From positions 1 through 11,540 of the forward strand of contig JAQGPE010000065.1 in the NCBI GenBank assembly GCA_028293225.1: a stretch of 11,540 nucleotides of DNA. The letters run 5' to 3'. This document shows positions 1 through 7,194 of this stretch, piece by piece; position 1 is the stretch's first letter, and every line of letters begins with the position of its first letter. The notes beneath the pieces are model-generated. The model saw nothing but the letters and a program-made list of their open reading frames with translations, had not been told where the DNA came from and did not search any database. The position numbers were made by a program, and so were the translations under genes. The DNA comes from Akkermansiaceae bacterium (GTDB lineage Bacteria > Verrucomicrobiota > Verrucomicrobiia > Verrucomicrobiales > Akkermansiaceae).

Positions 1-19
1 CAGCCCGTTACCGCCAAGA

Positions 20-1276
20 ATGCACTCCGACGATTCCATTCAAATCTCAGGCGAGACCGTTCCCCGCCGTGAGAAGCTGGGCCTGGGAGCCCTGACCATC
101 TCGATTCTGGTTCACGCCGTTTTCGTCCTTCTTGCCATCTTCTTCTTCTACAGAATGATCTACCCGGCCGAGAAACCGGTCGATTTCGTCTCTGGTGGCG
201 GTGGCGGCGGCGGCAACAACGGCCAGGCCGTGAACAAGGTTCAGACCCAGATGCGGCGCGCCAACATGAACGCCACCGCAGCCAAGCGCGTGGCGGTGGA
301 TGGCGAGGCCTCGTTCAGCCTTCCCGATGTCTCGGATCAGCTCATGGACCCGGGCCTGCCGATGGACGCCGCGGACCCCGGCAAGGGTTCGGGCGGTGGC
401 TCCGGCGGCGGTTCGGGCGGTGGCAATGGTTCCGGCATCGGAGGTGGCAGCGGTCCGGGGGTCGGGCCGGGACGCGGCATCGGCTTCGGCATCAACACCA
501 ATCCCTTCGGCAGCAAGGAAACCACCGTGGGCGCCCTTGAAGGTCACTTCTACGACTTCAAGCAGGATGAAAAAGGCCAGCCGGTGAAGTTCGACACGGC
601 GAATGCCGAAGACTTCACCTCCCGGGTGATCAAGCTGGACGAAGGCCGCTTCAAGGACTCGGCGTTCAAGAAATATTACTGCGCTCCGGACACTCTCTAT
701 CTCACGGAACTCGCCGTGAAAAACAGCCCCGCTTCCGAAGGCCCGAAGTTCTTCGGCGCCGACGGCAAGGTTCAGCCAAGCGGCTGGGTGGCCCACTACC
801 ACGGCACGGTGAAGGCGCCGAAGGACATGTCGATCCGCTTTGTGGGCGCCGGTGACGACTACCTCTTTGTGCGTGCCAAGGGCCGCGTCCGGCTCGTGGC
901 TTGCGTGCCGGACATTCAACCGGTGGTTGCCGGCAAGTGGCAGGCCGAGGATACGGCCGAGACTTGGCCGAGCCCGATTGGCGGCTATCCGCTGGTCAAG
1001 GGTGACTGGATGCTGCTGAAGAAGGGCGAAGCCTTCGAAATCGACATCGCGGTCGGCGAGCGTCCCGGCGGCTACGTAGGATTCGCGCTCTTCGTGCAGG
1101 AGAAGGGCGTCACCTATCGCTCCGCCAACGGCGGTCTGGCGCTGCCCTTGTTCGCCATTCAACCTTTCAATCCCAAGACCCGCGAGCGGATTCAGGGAGA
1201 CTTTCCGGACTGGCAGTTCGAATGGGAGAATGTTCCCGTTTTTGGTTCCCAGACCGAGACAAACCCGTTTCGTTGA
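20..1276 (+). CDS. TonB-like inner-membrane protein with glycine-rich linker and PA14-like C-terminal domain
   Basis: The 418-residue product has a short basic N-terminus (R16, R17, K19) followed by one hydrophobic segment at about 22-44, which predicts N-in/C-out topology. The segment carries S28-x-x-x-H32, the spacing known from TonB and TolA transmembrane helices, where the histidine is needed to couple to ExbB/ExbD. Glycine-rich stretches follow at about 59-65 and 121-157. Residues about 171-383 resemble a PA14-type beta domain: GALEGHFYDF opens it, and FVGAGDDYLFVR (274-285) matches the usual aspartate-rich core strand. No TonB C-terminal domain (YPxxA...) is present. The product is inferred to be a periplasmic arm driven by the ExbB/ExbD proteins of the same cluster; its ligand is unknown. 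ATG 20 is chosen because it places the basic region directly before the helix, but the frame is open to the window edge, so an earlier start is possible. The coding region is sure; the function is an inference. Confidence 0.8.
   Translation: MHSDDSIQISGETVPRREKLGLGALTISILVHAVFVLLAIFFFYRMIYPAEKPVDFVSGGGGGGGNNGQAVNKVQTQMRRANMNATAAKRVAVDGEASFSLPDVSDQLMDPGLPMDAADPGKGSGGGSGGGSGGGNGSGIGGGSGPGVGPGRGIGFGINTNPFGSKETTVGALEGHFYDFKQDEKGQPVKFDTANAEDFTSRVIKLDEGRFKDSAFKKYYCAPDTLYLTELAVKNSPASEGPKFFGADGKVQPSGWVAHYHGTVKAPKDMSIRFVGAGDDYLFVRAKGRVRLVACVPDIQPVVAGKWQAEDTAETWPSPIGGYPLVKGDWMLLKKGEAFEIDIAVGERPGGYVGFALFVQEKGVTYRSANGGLALPLFAIQPFNPKTRERIQGDFPDWQFEWENVPVFGSQTETNPFR
389..424 (+). repeat. Three tandem 12-bp units encoding SGGG
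   Basis: Three consecutive 12-bp units (389-400, 401-412, 413-424) each encode Ser-Gly-Gly-Gly. Units 1 and 3 are identical and unit 2 differs only at synonymous third positions. They lie in the flexible linker between the membrane anchor and the PA14-like domain. Such units can gain or lose copies by slippage without changing frame, which would alter linker length. Confidence 0.75.
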
Positions 1277-1361
1277 TGGAAGGGTTGCTCCCTCAGAATT
1301 TGATTGAACCTGTTGTCTGTTGCGTCATTTACGGCGCGCATATTGCTCTTAAAAAATCCCC

Positions 1362-1375
1362 CCGGCTTCGGCCGG
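1362..1375. other. UUCG-capped GC hairpin in the 126-bp intergenic gap
   Basis: CCGGC (1362-1366) and GCCGG (1371-1375) form a perfect 5-bp stem closed by a TTCG tetraloop with a C-G closing pair, an exceptionally stable RNA hairpin class. On the + strand it is preceded by an A-run (1351-1356) and is not followed by a T-run, so it is not a + strand terminator. Read on the minus strand it is followed by a G/A stretch and then six T. It lies 27 bases before the start codon of the TPR gene. It could be an mRNA stability or processing element. No convincing -35/-10 pair was found in this gap. Confidence 0.5.
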
Positions 1376-1402
1376 AAATGCCATTGACCCACCATTTTCC
1401 TT

Positions 1403-4288
1403 ATGGAAGCTAGGCCTATCGTGGAGCTTTCCCGTTTGCTCAAAAAAATCCCCGTCGCCCCTGTTCTGACTGTCATGCTTGCGGCAGTGCCCGCGCAGTA
1501 TGCCCATGCTGAGGTGGACCTGAATGCAGCCTACAACCAGGGGATGGAGGCCTATCGCAAGAACGACTACAAGACCGCGGCAGAGCAGCTTTCGTCGATC
1601 CAGGCCTCCACCAAGGAAAAGACCCCGGCCACGGTTCTCTACTGCCTGGGCTTCTCCTACTACAACCTCCTGCAGTTCGAGGACGCATCGAAGACTTTCC
1701 GTCAGTATGTGACGCAGTATTCAGCCGACCCGAACGCCCCTGAGGTGCAGCTCTTCCTCGGCAAGTCGCTTCTCCAGATCGAGAGCGATGGCAATGCGGA
1801 GGAGGCCCTGAAGTTTCTGGCAGCTGCCGCGACGAAGAATCCGGAACTCCTCGAAGAGGCCCGTTTCGCCGCCGCCGACGCCTACATCAAAAAGAAGGAC
1901 ACCAAGAAGGCCGCTGAAGCCCTGCAGAGCGCCATCAACGACAAGGTCTCCGGCCCCTCGCTGATGAGAGCCTCCCTTCAGCTCGTCGATCTCTACATCG
2001 AAGGCGACCAGCTCACCGAAGCCGGCGCCCTCCTGCGCAAGGTCGAAGAGTCGGCCAGCTACGCCGACGTGATCGTCGCGGTGAATCACCGACTCGTCCA
2101 GCTCGGCGACAAACACCTCGACGCGAAGAACTACGACGAGGCCCTGGCGGCCTACTCGGCGGCGCGCCCGCGGGTTCAGGTGATAGCGCTCCAGACCGCC
2201 CGCCTGGAATACATGAAGTCCCGTCAGGCCAACCTGATGAAGAACCTGCAGCTCATGCAGGCGGACAAGAAGCCGATTCCCCACCGTCTTGAGGAGCAGG
2301 CCTCGATCCTGAAGTCGATGATCGAGAACATCGACAAGGTGCTCGGCGAGGTCAAGACGCTCGATCAATACGACGCGATTCTGGAATACCGCATCGCCCG
2401 TTGCTATTTCAACATGAACCGCTTCTGGCCTGCCACGGCAGCCTTCGAAGCGGTGGTGACCGATTTCCCGGCCTTCGCCGAAACTCCGACCGCTCTGTAC
2501 GGCGCGACGATCTCGCAGTGGCGCCTCGGCCGCAAGGACGCCACCCGCGATCTGGCCACCCGCTACCTCGACAAGTATCCGGACGGCAAATACGTCGCCC
2601 AGCTTTCCGAGGTCAATGCCACGACCCTGCTGCAGCAGAATATGAACAAGGAGGCGGTCACCTTCCTGGCCGACTACCTCAAGAAGTTCCCATCGACCGA
2701 AAACGCCGAAAGCTTCCGCGGACTGCTTGCCAACGCGAAGTTCGGCGACGGTCAGTACGACGCGGCGGCGGAGGACTACGACAAACTCCGCTCAGAGTTC
2801 TCCAACTCGAAGAACTTCGAGGAATACACTTACCGCCGGGCGCTCTGCGACTTCCTGCGCAACCGCTACGACGACACGATCAAGTCGTTCGAAGCCTACG
2901 AGAAAGCTTTCCCGGCTGGCCAGTTCATCGTCGATGTCACCTATCGCCGCGGCATCATCCTCCTGGCGAAGGGTGCCCAGGCCGACACCTTCGAAAAGAA
3001 ATCGGTCTTCTACAATGACCTGATCACTTCGATGCAGAAGCTGACCCAGGACCCCAAAGCCAGGGATTACCTCGGTCCGATCTACACCCTGATGGGTGAC
3101 GCTTACTCGGCCATCGGCGACAAAGATTCGACCTCGAAGGCCGCCACCGCCTACGCCGACGCGGTCAAGAACGCCAACGGCGATCAGACGGTCATCGCTT
3201 ACGCGCTGAACGAGGCGACCCAGATGCTGCGCGGCGCCCGCCGCTTCGAAGATCTGACCGAGCTGTGGCGGAAATTCCTCAAGGACAACCCCGGCCACCC
3301 GATGGAACTCCGCGGCGTGGGCGAGCTTTCGAAGCTGCTGGTTCGCGATGGCAAGGTGGATGAAGCCCGCAAGCTGCTGGTCGAACACATCCTCCGCGAG
3401 GTCGATAATCCACGTTCCGAATACGTGGAAATGCTGCTCAGCCAGCTGGCAAATCTCTACGTGCCGAAGCGCACCATGGTGAAGAAGGGGGAAGCTCCGC
3501 CGCCACCGCCAACCACTACTCCGGAAGAGGACATGACCAAGGCGCTGGAAATCCCGGAAGACCAGCGCACCCCGGCCTACCTGGCCCGCGTGCTGTTCGC
3601 AAAGTCCGAACTGGCCCGCATGCTGAAGGACAGTGAGAAGAGCAAGCTCCAGCTCAAGGTGCTTTCCGGCACGGCCAAGCCGGAGGACATGAGCCCGGTT
3701 CTGCTTTCGATCGTCGGTCAGTTCCTCTTCGACTCCGGCAGCTATGATGAAGCGGCTCCGTTCTTCGTCCGCCTCCGCGACGCCTATCCGAAGTCGGTCT
3801 ACTCCGACTCGGCTCCGGTGGGACTCGGCAAGATCGCCCTGGCCAAGAAGGATTACCCGGCCGCGCTCGGCTTCTTCGATTCAGCGCTCCAGTCGCCCAA
3901 CGGCAGCATGCTGAAGGAAGCCACCTTCGGTAAGGCCGTGGCGCTCTACAACGAGAAGAAGGAGTCGGAAGCCAAGAAGCTTTTCGAAGACATCGTTTCC
4001 GCCAAGGACTGGCGCGGGGTCGAGAAGGCCGGCGCGCTCTACTATCTCGGCGAGATCGCGGACGCCAATGGCAACCCCGGCGATGCCAACGGCCTTTTCC
4101 AGCGCGTCTACACCGGTCAGGGGAAATACCTTGAATACGTCGCCAAGGCTTATCTGCGCTCGTCCGACATGTTCCAGAAGAAGGGCGACCTCGATGGCTA
4201 CCGAAACACCCTGCGGGCCATGATCGCGAACACCAAGCTGGCCGATCTTCCGGAGACGAAGGAAGCCCACAAACGCCTCGGCGAATGA
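1403..4288 (+). CDS. Large secreted tetratricopeptide-repeat protein
   Basis: The 961-residue product begins with a signal peptide: basic RLLKK, a hydrophobic core at about 17-32, and a likely AHA|E cleavage after residue 36. The rest is almost wholly helical with TPR-like repeats. Clear examples are AAYNQGMEAYRKNDYKTAAEQ (about 42-62), the YCLGFSYYNLLQFEDASKTF unit that follows, and several units near the C-terminus such as YDEAAPFFVRLRDAYPKS and YPAALGFFDSALQSP. A charged, low-complexity break with five prolines (699-703) splits the repeat array into a long N-terminal and a shorter C-terminal block. TPR solenoids are protein-protein scaffolds, and secreted ones beside Tol/Ton channels (for example CpoB/YbgF in the Tol-Pal system) act in the periplasm. 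It is therefore inferred to be the periplasmic scaffold of this cluster. Its stop overlaps the next start (ATGA), which suggests translational coupling. Exact orthology is not recognised. Confidence 0.85.
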   Translation: MEARPIVELSRLLKKIPVAPVLTVMLAAVPAQYAHAEVDLNAAYNQGMEAYRKNDYKTAAEQLSSIQASTKEKTPATVLYCLGFSYYNLLQFEDASKTFRQYVTQYSADPNAPEVQLFLGKSLLQIESDGNAEEALKFLAAAATKNPELLEEARFAAADAYIKKKDTKKAAEALQSAINDKVSGPSLMRASLQLVDLYIEGDQLTEAGALLRKVEESASYADVIVAVNHRLVQLGDKHLDAKNYDEALAAYSAARPRVQVIALQTARLEYMKSRQANLMKNLQLMQADKKPIPHRLEEQASILKSMIENIDKVLGEVKTLDQYDAILEYRIARCYFNMNRFWPATAAFEAVVTDFPAFAETPTALYGATISQWRLGRKDATRDLATRYLDKYPDGKYVAQLSEVNATTLLQQNMNKEAVTFLADYLKKFPSTENAESFRGLLANAKFGDGQYDAAAEDYDKLRSEFSNSKNFEEYTYRRALCDFLRNRYDDTIKSFEAYEKAFPAGQFIVDVTYRRGIILLAKGAQADTFEKKSVFYNDLITSMQKLTQDPKARDYLGPIYTLMGDAYSAIGDKDSTSKAATAYADAVKNANGDQTVIAYALNEATQMLRGARRFEDLTELWRKFLKDNPGHPMELRGVGELSKLLVRDGKVDEARKLLVEHILREVDNPRSEYVEMLLSQLANLYVPKRTMVKKGEAPPPPPTTTPEEDMTKALEIPEDQRTPAYLARVLFAKSELARMLKDSEKSKLQLKVLSGTAKPEDMSPVLLSIVGQFLFDSGSYDEAAPFFVRLRDAYPKSVYSDSAPVGLGKIALAKKDYPAALGFFDSALQSPNGSMLKEATFGKAVALYNEKKESEAKKLFEDIVSAKDWRGVEKAGALYYLGEIADANGNPGDANGLFQRVYTGQGKYLEYVAKAYLRSSDMFQKKGDLDGYRNTLRAMIANTKLADLPETKEAHKRLGE

Positions 4289-5169
4289 GCCTAAGAACCC
4301 AGCTCCACACTTCATCCCAGATGTTCCGCTCATTCATTCCCGTCCTTTCCTGCGCTGCCGTCCTCATCGGCGTCACCCACGCTCAGGACTACCAGCTCAA
4401 GAACGGCCGTCGTATCCCGGCGGCTCAGGTCAAGGCTGCCGGCGACAACTTTACCGCGGTGCTCAATGGCATCGGCGGCAATCCCGAGACGCTTAACTTC
4501 GGCCTCAAAGACATCGCCCAGGTTTCCATTCCGGAGCCTGCCGAACTCGGTAAGGCCCGGGCCCTGCTGGTCAACGGCAAGGCGGCGGAAGCGGCGGAAG
4601 CCGTGAAGCCCGCCCTTGAGAAGACCAAGGCTCTCCAGTCCATTCCAGGCTCCTGGTGGCCGGATGCCCTGGTGGTCCAGATCGACGCCCTGGCCGCGGC
4701 CGGCAAGTCCATCACCGACCTGGCGGGAGCTGATGAAGCCACCCTCCGCAAGCTGCCCCCTTCGGACGCCGACGAAGTTCAGGAAATGATCAAGATCGCC
4801 TCGGTGGCCAAAGACGCCAAGCCTGAGACCATCGAGAAGATCAAAGACGTCGCAACCCGCACCGCCAGCTCCTGGATCCAGGGCCGGGCGTGGCTTGAGA
4901 TCGGCAATCTCTACGCCAACCAGGGCAAGATGGAAGACGCCGTGAAAGCTTGGCTGCGTGTCCCGGTTTTCAGCGGCGCCGAGAAAGACCTTGCCCTGCG
5001 CGGCACCCTTGCAGCGGCCCGTGGACTTCAGCAGATGAGCCTTCCCCTGGATGGCATCCAGCTGCTGGATGACTACCTCACCGATAACCAGCTCACGAGC
5101 TACAAGGACTTGATTGAAAGCGAAAAGAAAAAGCTGACCCCTAAAGACAAAGCAACCGGCAAGAACTGA
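4285..5169 (+). CDS. Secreted helical-repeat protein with small N-terminal beta-like region
   Basis: The 294-residue product overlaps the TPR gene by four bases (ATGA). ATG 4285 is used here, but in-frame ATG 4321 is a serious alternative. It would give a compact signal peptide (MFRSFIPVLSCAAVLIGVTHA, cleaved before QDYQ), whereas the longer form has a 12-residue N-terminal extension. Neither start has a Shine-Dalgarno site. After cleavage, residues about 37-86 (YQLKNGRRIPAAQV ... LNFGLKDIAQVSIPEP) look like a short SH3/Sm-like beta unit that ends in a conserved-looking LKDI.QV.IP strand. The remainder is alanine-rich and helical with degenerate TPR-like pairs, for example WLEIGNLYANQGKMEDAVKAW. 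It is probably a periplasmic partner of the preceding TPR protein and of the ExbB/ExbD channel downstream. I do not recognise a named family, so the function is unknown. Confidence 0.8.
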   Translation: MSLRTQLHTSSQMFRSFIPVLSCAAVLIGVTHAQDYQLKNGRRIPAAQVKAAGDNFTAVLNGIGGNPETLNFGLKDIAQVSIPEPAELGKARALLVNGKAAEAAEAVKPALEKTKALQSIPGSWWPDALVVQIDALAAAGKSITDLAGADEATLRKLPPSDADEVQEMIKIASVAKDAKPETIEKIKDVATRTASSWIQGRAWLEIGNLYANQGKMEDAVKAWLRVPVFSGAEKDLALRGTLAAARGLQQMSLPLDGIQLLDDYLTDNQLTSYKDLIESEKKKLTPKDKATGKN

Positions 5170-5216
5170 TCAGACGTTCCCAGCACTCATTCTCTCTACT
5201 TAAAAACCGACCCCTT

Positions 5217-6059
5217 ATGAAGACTCCGTCTATTTTCAACCGCATCTCCATGGCGCTTCGTGTGCTCGCCTTGCTGGCGTCTTTCGCTGTGTTCTGCCCC
5301 ATCCCGGTGCATGCCCAGGCCGCGCCAGCTCCCGCCGGTGAGGAAGCCAAGCCCGCCGCTCACAAGAAGACCCTCATGGATACCATCAAGCAGGGTGGTA
5401 TCGTCATGATCCCGATCGTGATCTGCTCGGTCTTCACGATCTACCTCGTGGTGGACATGTATTCCCGCCTCTCCATGAAGAAGCTGGCTCCGGAAGATGA
5501 AGTGGCCAAGGCCCGTCAGTTCTTCCTCGCCGGTGACTACGTCAATTGCTACCAGGCGATGAAGGCGGTTCCTTGCGCGTTCAACAACTGCGTGAAGTAC
5601 GGCCTCAGCTTCGTCGGCAAGGGCAAGGAGCAGACGGAGGAAGCTCTCCTCGTCGAAGTCGGTCGCGAAAACAATCGCCTCCAGAACCGCATCAATTACC
5701 TCTCGGTGATCGGCGTCTGCACCCCGATGATCGGTCTGCTCGGCACCGTGGTCGGCATGATGGGCGCTTTCGCCGCCCTGGGTGAATCCGGCGCCGGCGA
5801 CACCTCCAAGCTCTCCGAGCACATCGGCGAGGTGCTGGTCGCCACCGCTTCCGGCCTCTTCATCGCGATTCCCGCCTTCATGTTCTTCTACATCCTGCGC
5901 AACCGCCTCGCGAAGCAGATCCACGCGCTGGAAGATACTGTCATGTCGCTCTTCCGCAACATGCCCTACGACTACTTCAACGGCCTCGAAATCGGCGAAG
6001 AAGTCACCTACGCCGCCGTTCCCAACTGGATCGAAGACGGCGCCCCGGCTCAGGCTTGA
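5217..6059 (+). CDS. exbB: MotA/TolQ/ExbB-family proton channel subunit, cluster 1
   Basis: The 280-residue product is the pore-forming subunit of an ExbB/ExbD-type motor that uses the proton gradient across the inner membrane. A leader with signal-peptide character (cleavage likely after VHA, residue 33) and an Ala/Pro spacer precede TM1 (about 60-80). A cytoplasmic loop follows, then TM2 (about 160-187) and TM3 (about 205-227). Conserved positions are visible: T177 in GLLGTVVG, E205 and T210 in IGEVLVATASGL. Their spacing of 28 and 5 residues equals that of T148, E176 and T181 in E. coli ExbB. The leader is longer than in E. coli ExbB. The loop holds three cysteines (C111, C120, C125) of unknown meaning. 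The tail after TM3 is extended and acidic (about 250-280). It lies 47 bp after the previous gene and 39 bp before the first exbD, so it is very likely co-transcribed. Confidence 0.93.
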   Translation: MKTPSIFNRISMALRVLALLASFAVFCPIPVHAQAAPAPAGEEAKPAAHKKTLMDTIKQGGIVMIPIVICSVFTIYLVVDMYSRLSMKKLAPEDEVAKARQFFLAGDYVNCYQAMKAVPCAFNNCVKYGLSFVGKGKEQTEEALLVEVGRENNRLQNRINYLSVIGVCTPMIGLLGTVVGMMGAFAALGESGAGDTSKLSEHIGEVLVATASGLFIAIPAFMFFYILRNRLAKQIHALEDTVMSLFRNMPYDYFNGLEIGEEVTYAAVPNWIEDGAPAQA

Positions 6060-6098
6060 GCTTTCCGCCCTTCCTTCTAACCCCGATCCACAAGCATC

Positions 6099-6530
6099 AT
6101 GGCCAGTGCAGGCAGTGGTAATGGCGATCCTGAATTCCAGGTCGCTCCCATGATCGACGTGCTTCTGGTGCTGCTCATCTTCTTCATGAGCATCACCACC
6201 GACCAGATGCTCAAGGTTGACAAGTCAATCTCCTTGCCCATCGCGCCGGATGCCAAGAAGCGGGAAAACGATCTGAAAAACCAGGTGGTCGTCAACATCC
6301 AGTGGCAGGCCGACAAAGGCGTGTCAGTGGTCAAGTTCGGCGACAAAATCTGTGAACCGCTTGAGCAGCTTTCCGAACTCGTGACGCCGCTCAAGAAAAA
6401 CAATCCGCAGCTCAAGATGATCATCCGTGGCGACTCCGCGACACCTGCCCTCGAAATCCAGAAGGTGATCGACCAGGTAGCGATGGGTGGCGTCGATGAC
6501 ATCTCCATTTCCGGCGTGAACCGCCGCTGA
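6099..6530 (+). CDS. exbD: ExbD/TolR-family subunit, first of two in cluster 1
   Basis: The 143-residue product has the family layout: a short cytoplasmic N-terminus, one membrane helix at about 18-36 and a periplasmic C-terminal domain. The signature QVAPMIDVLLVLLIFFM contains D20, equivalent to the essential proton-carrying D25 of E. coli ExbD. The periplasmic part ends in the usual alpha/beta pattern (LKMIIRGDSATPALEIQKVI ... VDDISISG). ExbD dimers sit inside the ExbB pentamer, and their periplasmic domains contact the energy-transducing arm. The gene is followed after only 13 bp by a second, different exbD, which raises the possibility of a heterodimer. Confidence 0.93.
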   Translation: MASAGSGNGDPEFQVAPMIDVLLVLLIFFMSITTDQMLKVDKSISLPIAPDAKKRENDLKNQVVVNIQWQADKGVSVVKFGDKICEPLEQLSELVTPLKKNNPQLKMIIRGDSATPALEIQKVIDQVAMGGVDDISISGVNRR

Positions 6531-6543
6531 TCCTTACTCACCC

Positions 6544-6993
6544 ATGGCAAAGAAAAATCGAGCAGAGAACAGCGAGCTGAACATCGGCTTCCAGATCGCG
6601 CCCATGATCGACGTGGTCTTCGTGATCATGCTCTTCTTCATGGTCATGGCTGGTCAGGTGCAGGTGGAGCAGGAGTTGAACCTCAAGCTCCCCGGTACCA
6701 TCCAGAGCGAGCACGAAGCCACCGATGTGGTGGAAGAGACCCAGATCCGCGTCTTGGAAACCGGTGACGTTCTGCTCAACGAAGAGCAGATCGGCAATGC
6801 CGATGACGCGCGTCTGAACGAACTCGCCGGCACCTTGAGAAAACTCAACGAAGCTGCCGAAGCTTCGAAGAGCAAGGTCGTCGTGACCATCATGGCGGAT
6901 GAGTATGCGCAGTATCAGCGGGTGGTGGATGTGCTCAACGCACTCTCCGCCGCACGGATCAAGAACGTGACCTTCGAGGTGCCGCCGCAGTAG
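6544..6993 (+). CDS. exbD: ExbD/TolR-family subunit, second of two in cluster 1
   Basis: The 149-residue product has a charged cytoplasmic N-terminus and the signature FQIAPMIDVVFVIMLFFM with D23 as the expected proton-binding residue. A periplasmic domain with ExbD-type pattern follows (RVLETGDVLLNEEQI ... SKVVVTIMADEYAQYQRVVD). It differs from the preceding ExbD over most of its length outside the membrane helix, so the two are not a recent duplication. It is the last gene before the terminator at 7020-7062 and therefore the likely end of the operon. Confidence 0.93.
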   Translation: MAKKNRAENSELNIGFQIAPMIDVVFVIMLFFMVMAGQVQVEQELNLKLPGTIQSEHEATDVVEETQIRVLETGDVLLNEEQIGNADDARLNELAGTLRKLNEAAEASKSKVVVTIMADEYAQYQRVVDVLNALSAARIKNVTFEVPPQ

Positions 6994-7019
6994 GCCGTAT
7001 CGTCGCAATCGATTCCTTG

Positions 7020-7062
7020 AACACCCGCCGGTGGCCTTCATGGTCGCGGCGGGTGTTTTCTT
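7020..7062 (+). terminator. Rho-independent terminator ending cluster 1
   Basis: A perfect 11-bp stem is formed by AACACCCGCCG (7020-7030) and CGGCGGGTGTT (7047-7057). The 16-base loop may itself pair partly (GGCC/GGTC). The 3' arm runs into a T-rich stretch (TTTTCTTT, 7056-7063). It starts 26 bases after the stop of the second exbD and before cluster 2, so it separates the two clusters as transcription units. Confidence 0.88.
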
Positions 7063-7067
7063 TCCCG

Positions 7068-7085
7068 TTCGACGCTTTTTCGACG
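7068..7085. promoter_or_regulatory. Candidate operator: 7-bp direct repeat with 11-bp period upstream of cluster 2
   Basis: TTCGACG occurs at 7068-7074 and again at 7079-7085, separated by four bases (CTTT). Seven-base direct repeats at an 11-base period are the geometry used by OmpR/PhoB-type response regulators, although the base sequence is not a Pho box. A TTGACC resembling a -35 box lies at 7095-7100, with only a weak -10 (CACAAA, 7118-7123) at a 17-base spacing. The rest of the 201-bp gap holds no other signal that I can support. Confidence 0.35.
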
Positions 7086-7194
7086 AGAATACCGTTGACC
7101 CTGGCCTCTCACTGGACCACAAAAAAGGCCTGTTGCGACACGTTCTCAATAGAAGCGAATCCGCCTCTTTCCGCCACTCAAATCTTCGCCTGAT

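Noticed and set aside
47..1162. 371-codon minus-strand open frame opposite the PA14-like gene
   Set aside because: It lies wholly opposite a gene with a clear membrane helix and domain pattern. Its product has no coherent domain and only reflects the GC-rich antisense frame.
2401..3018. 205-codon + strand frame inside the TPR gene
   Set aside because: It is an out-of-frame shadow with Arg/Pro/Gly-rich composition. The TPR frame is continuous through it.
5547..5591. Three cysteines (C111, C120, C125) in the cytoplasmic loop of the cluster 1 ExbB as a metal site
   Set aside because: The spacing fits no known metal-binding motif that I can name, and three cysteines alone are too weak as evidence.
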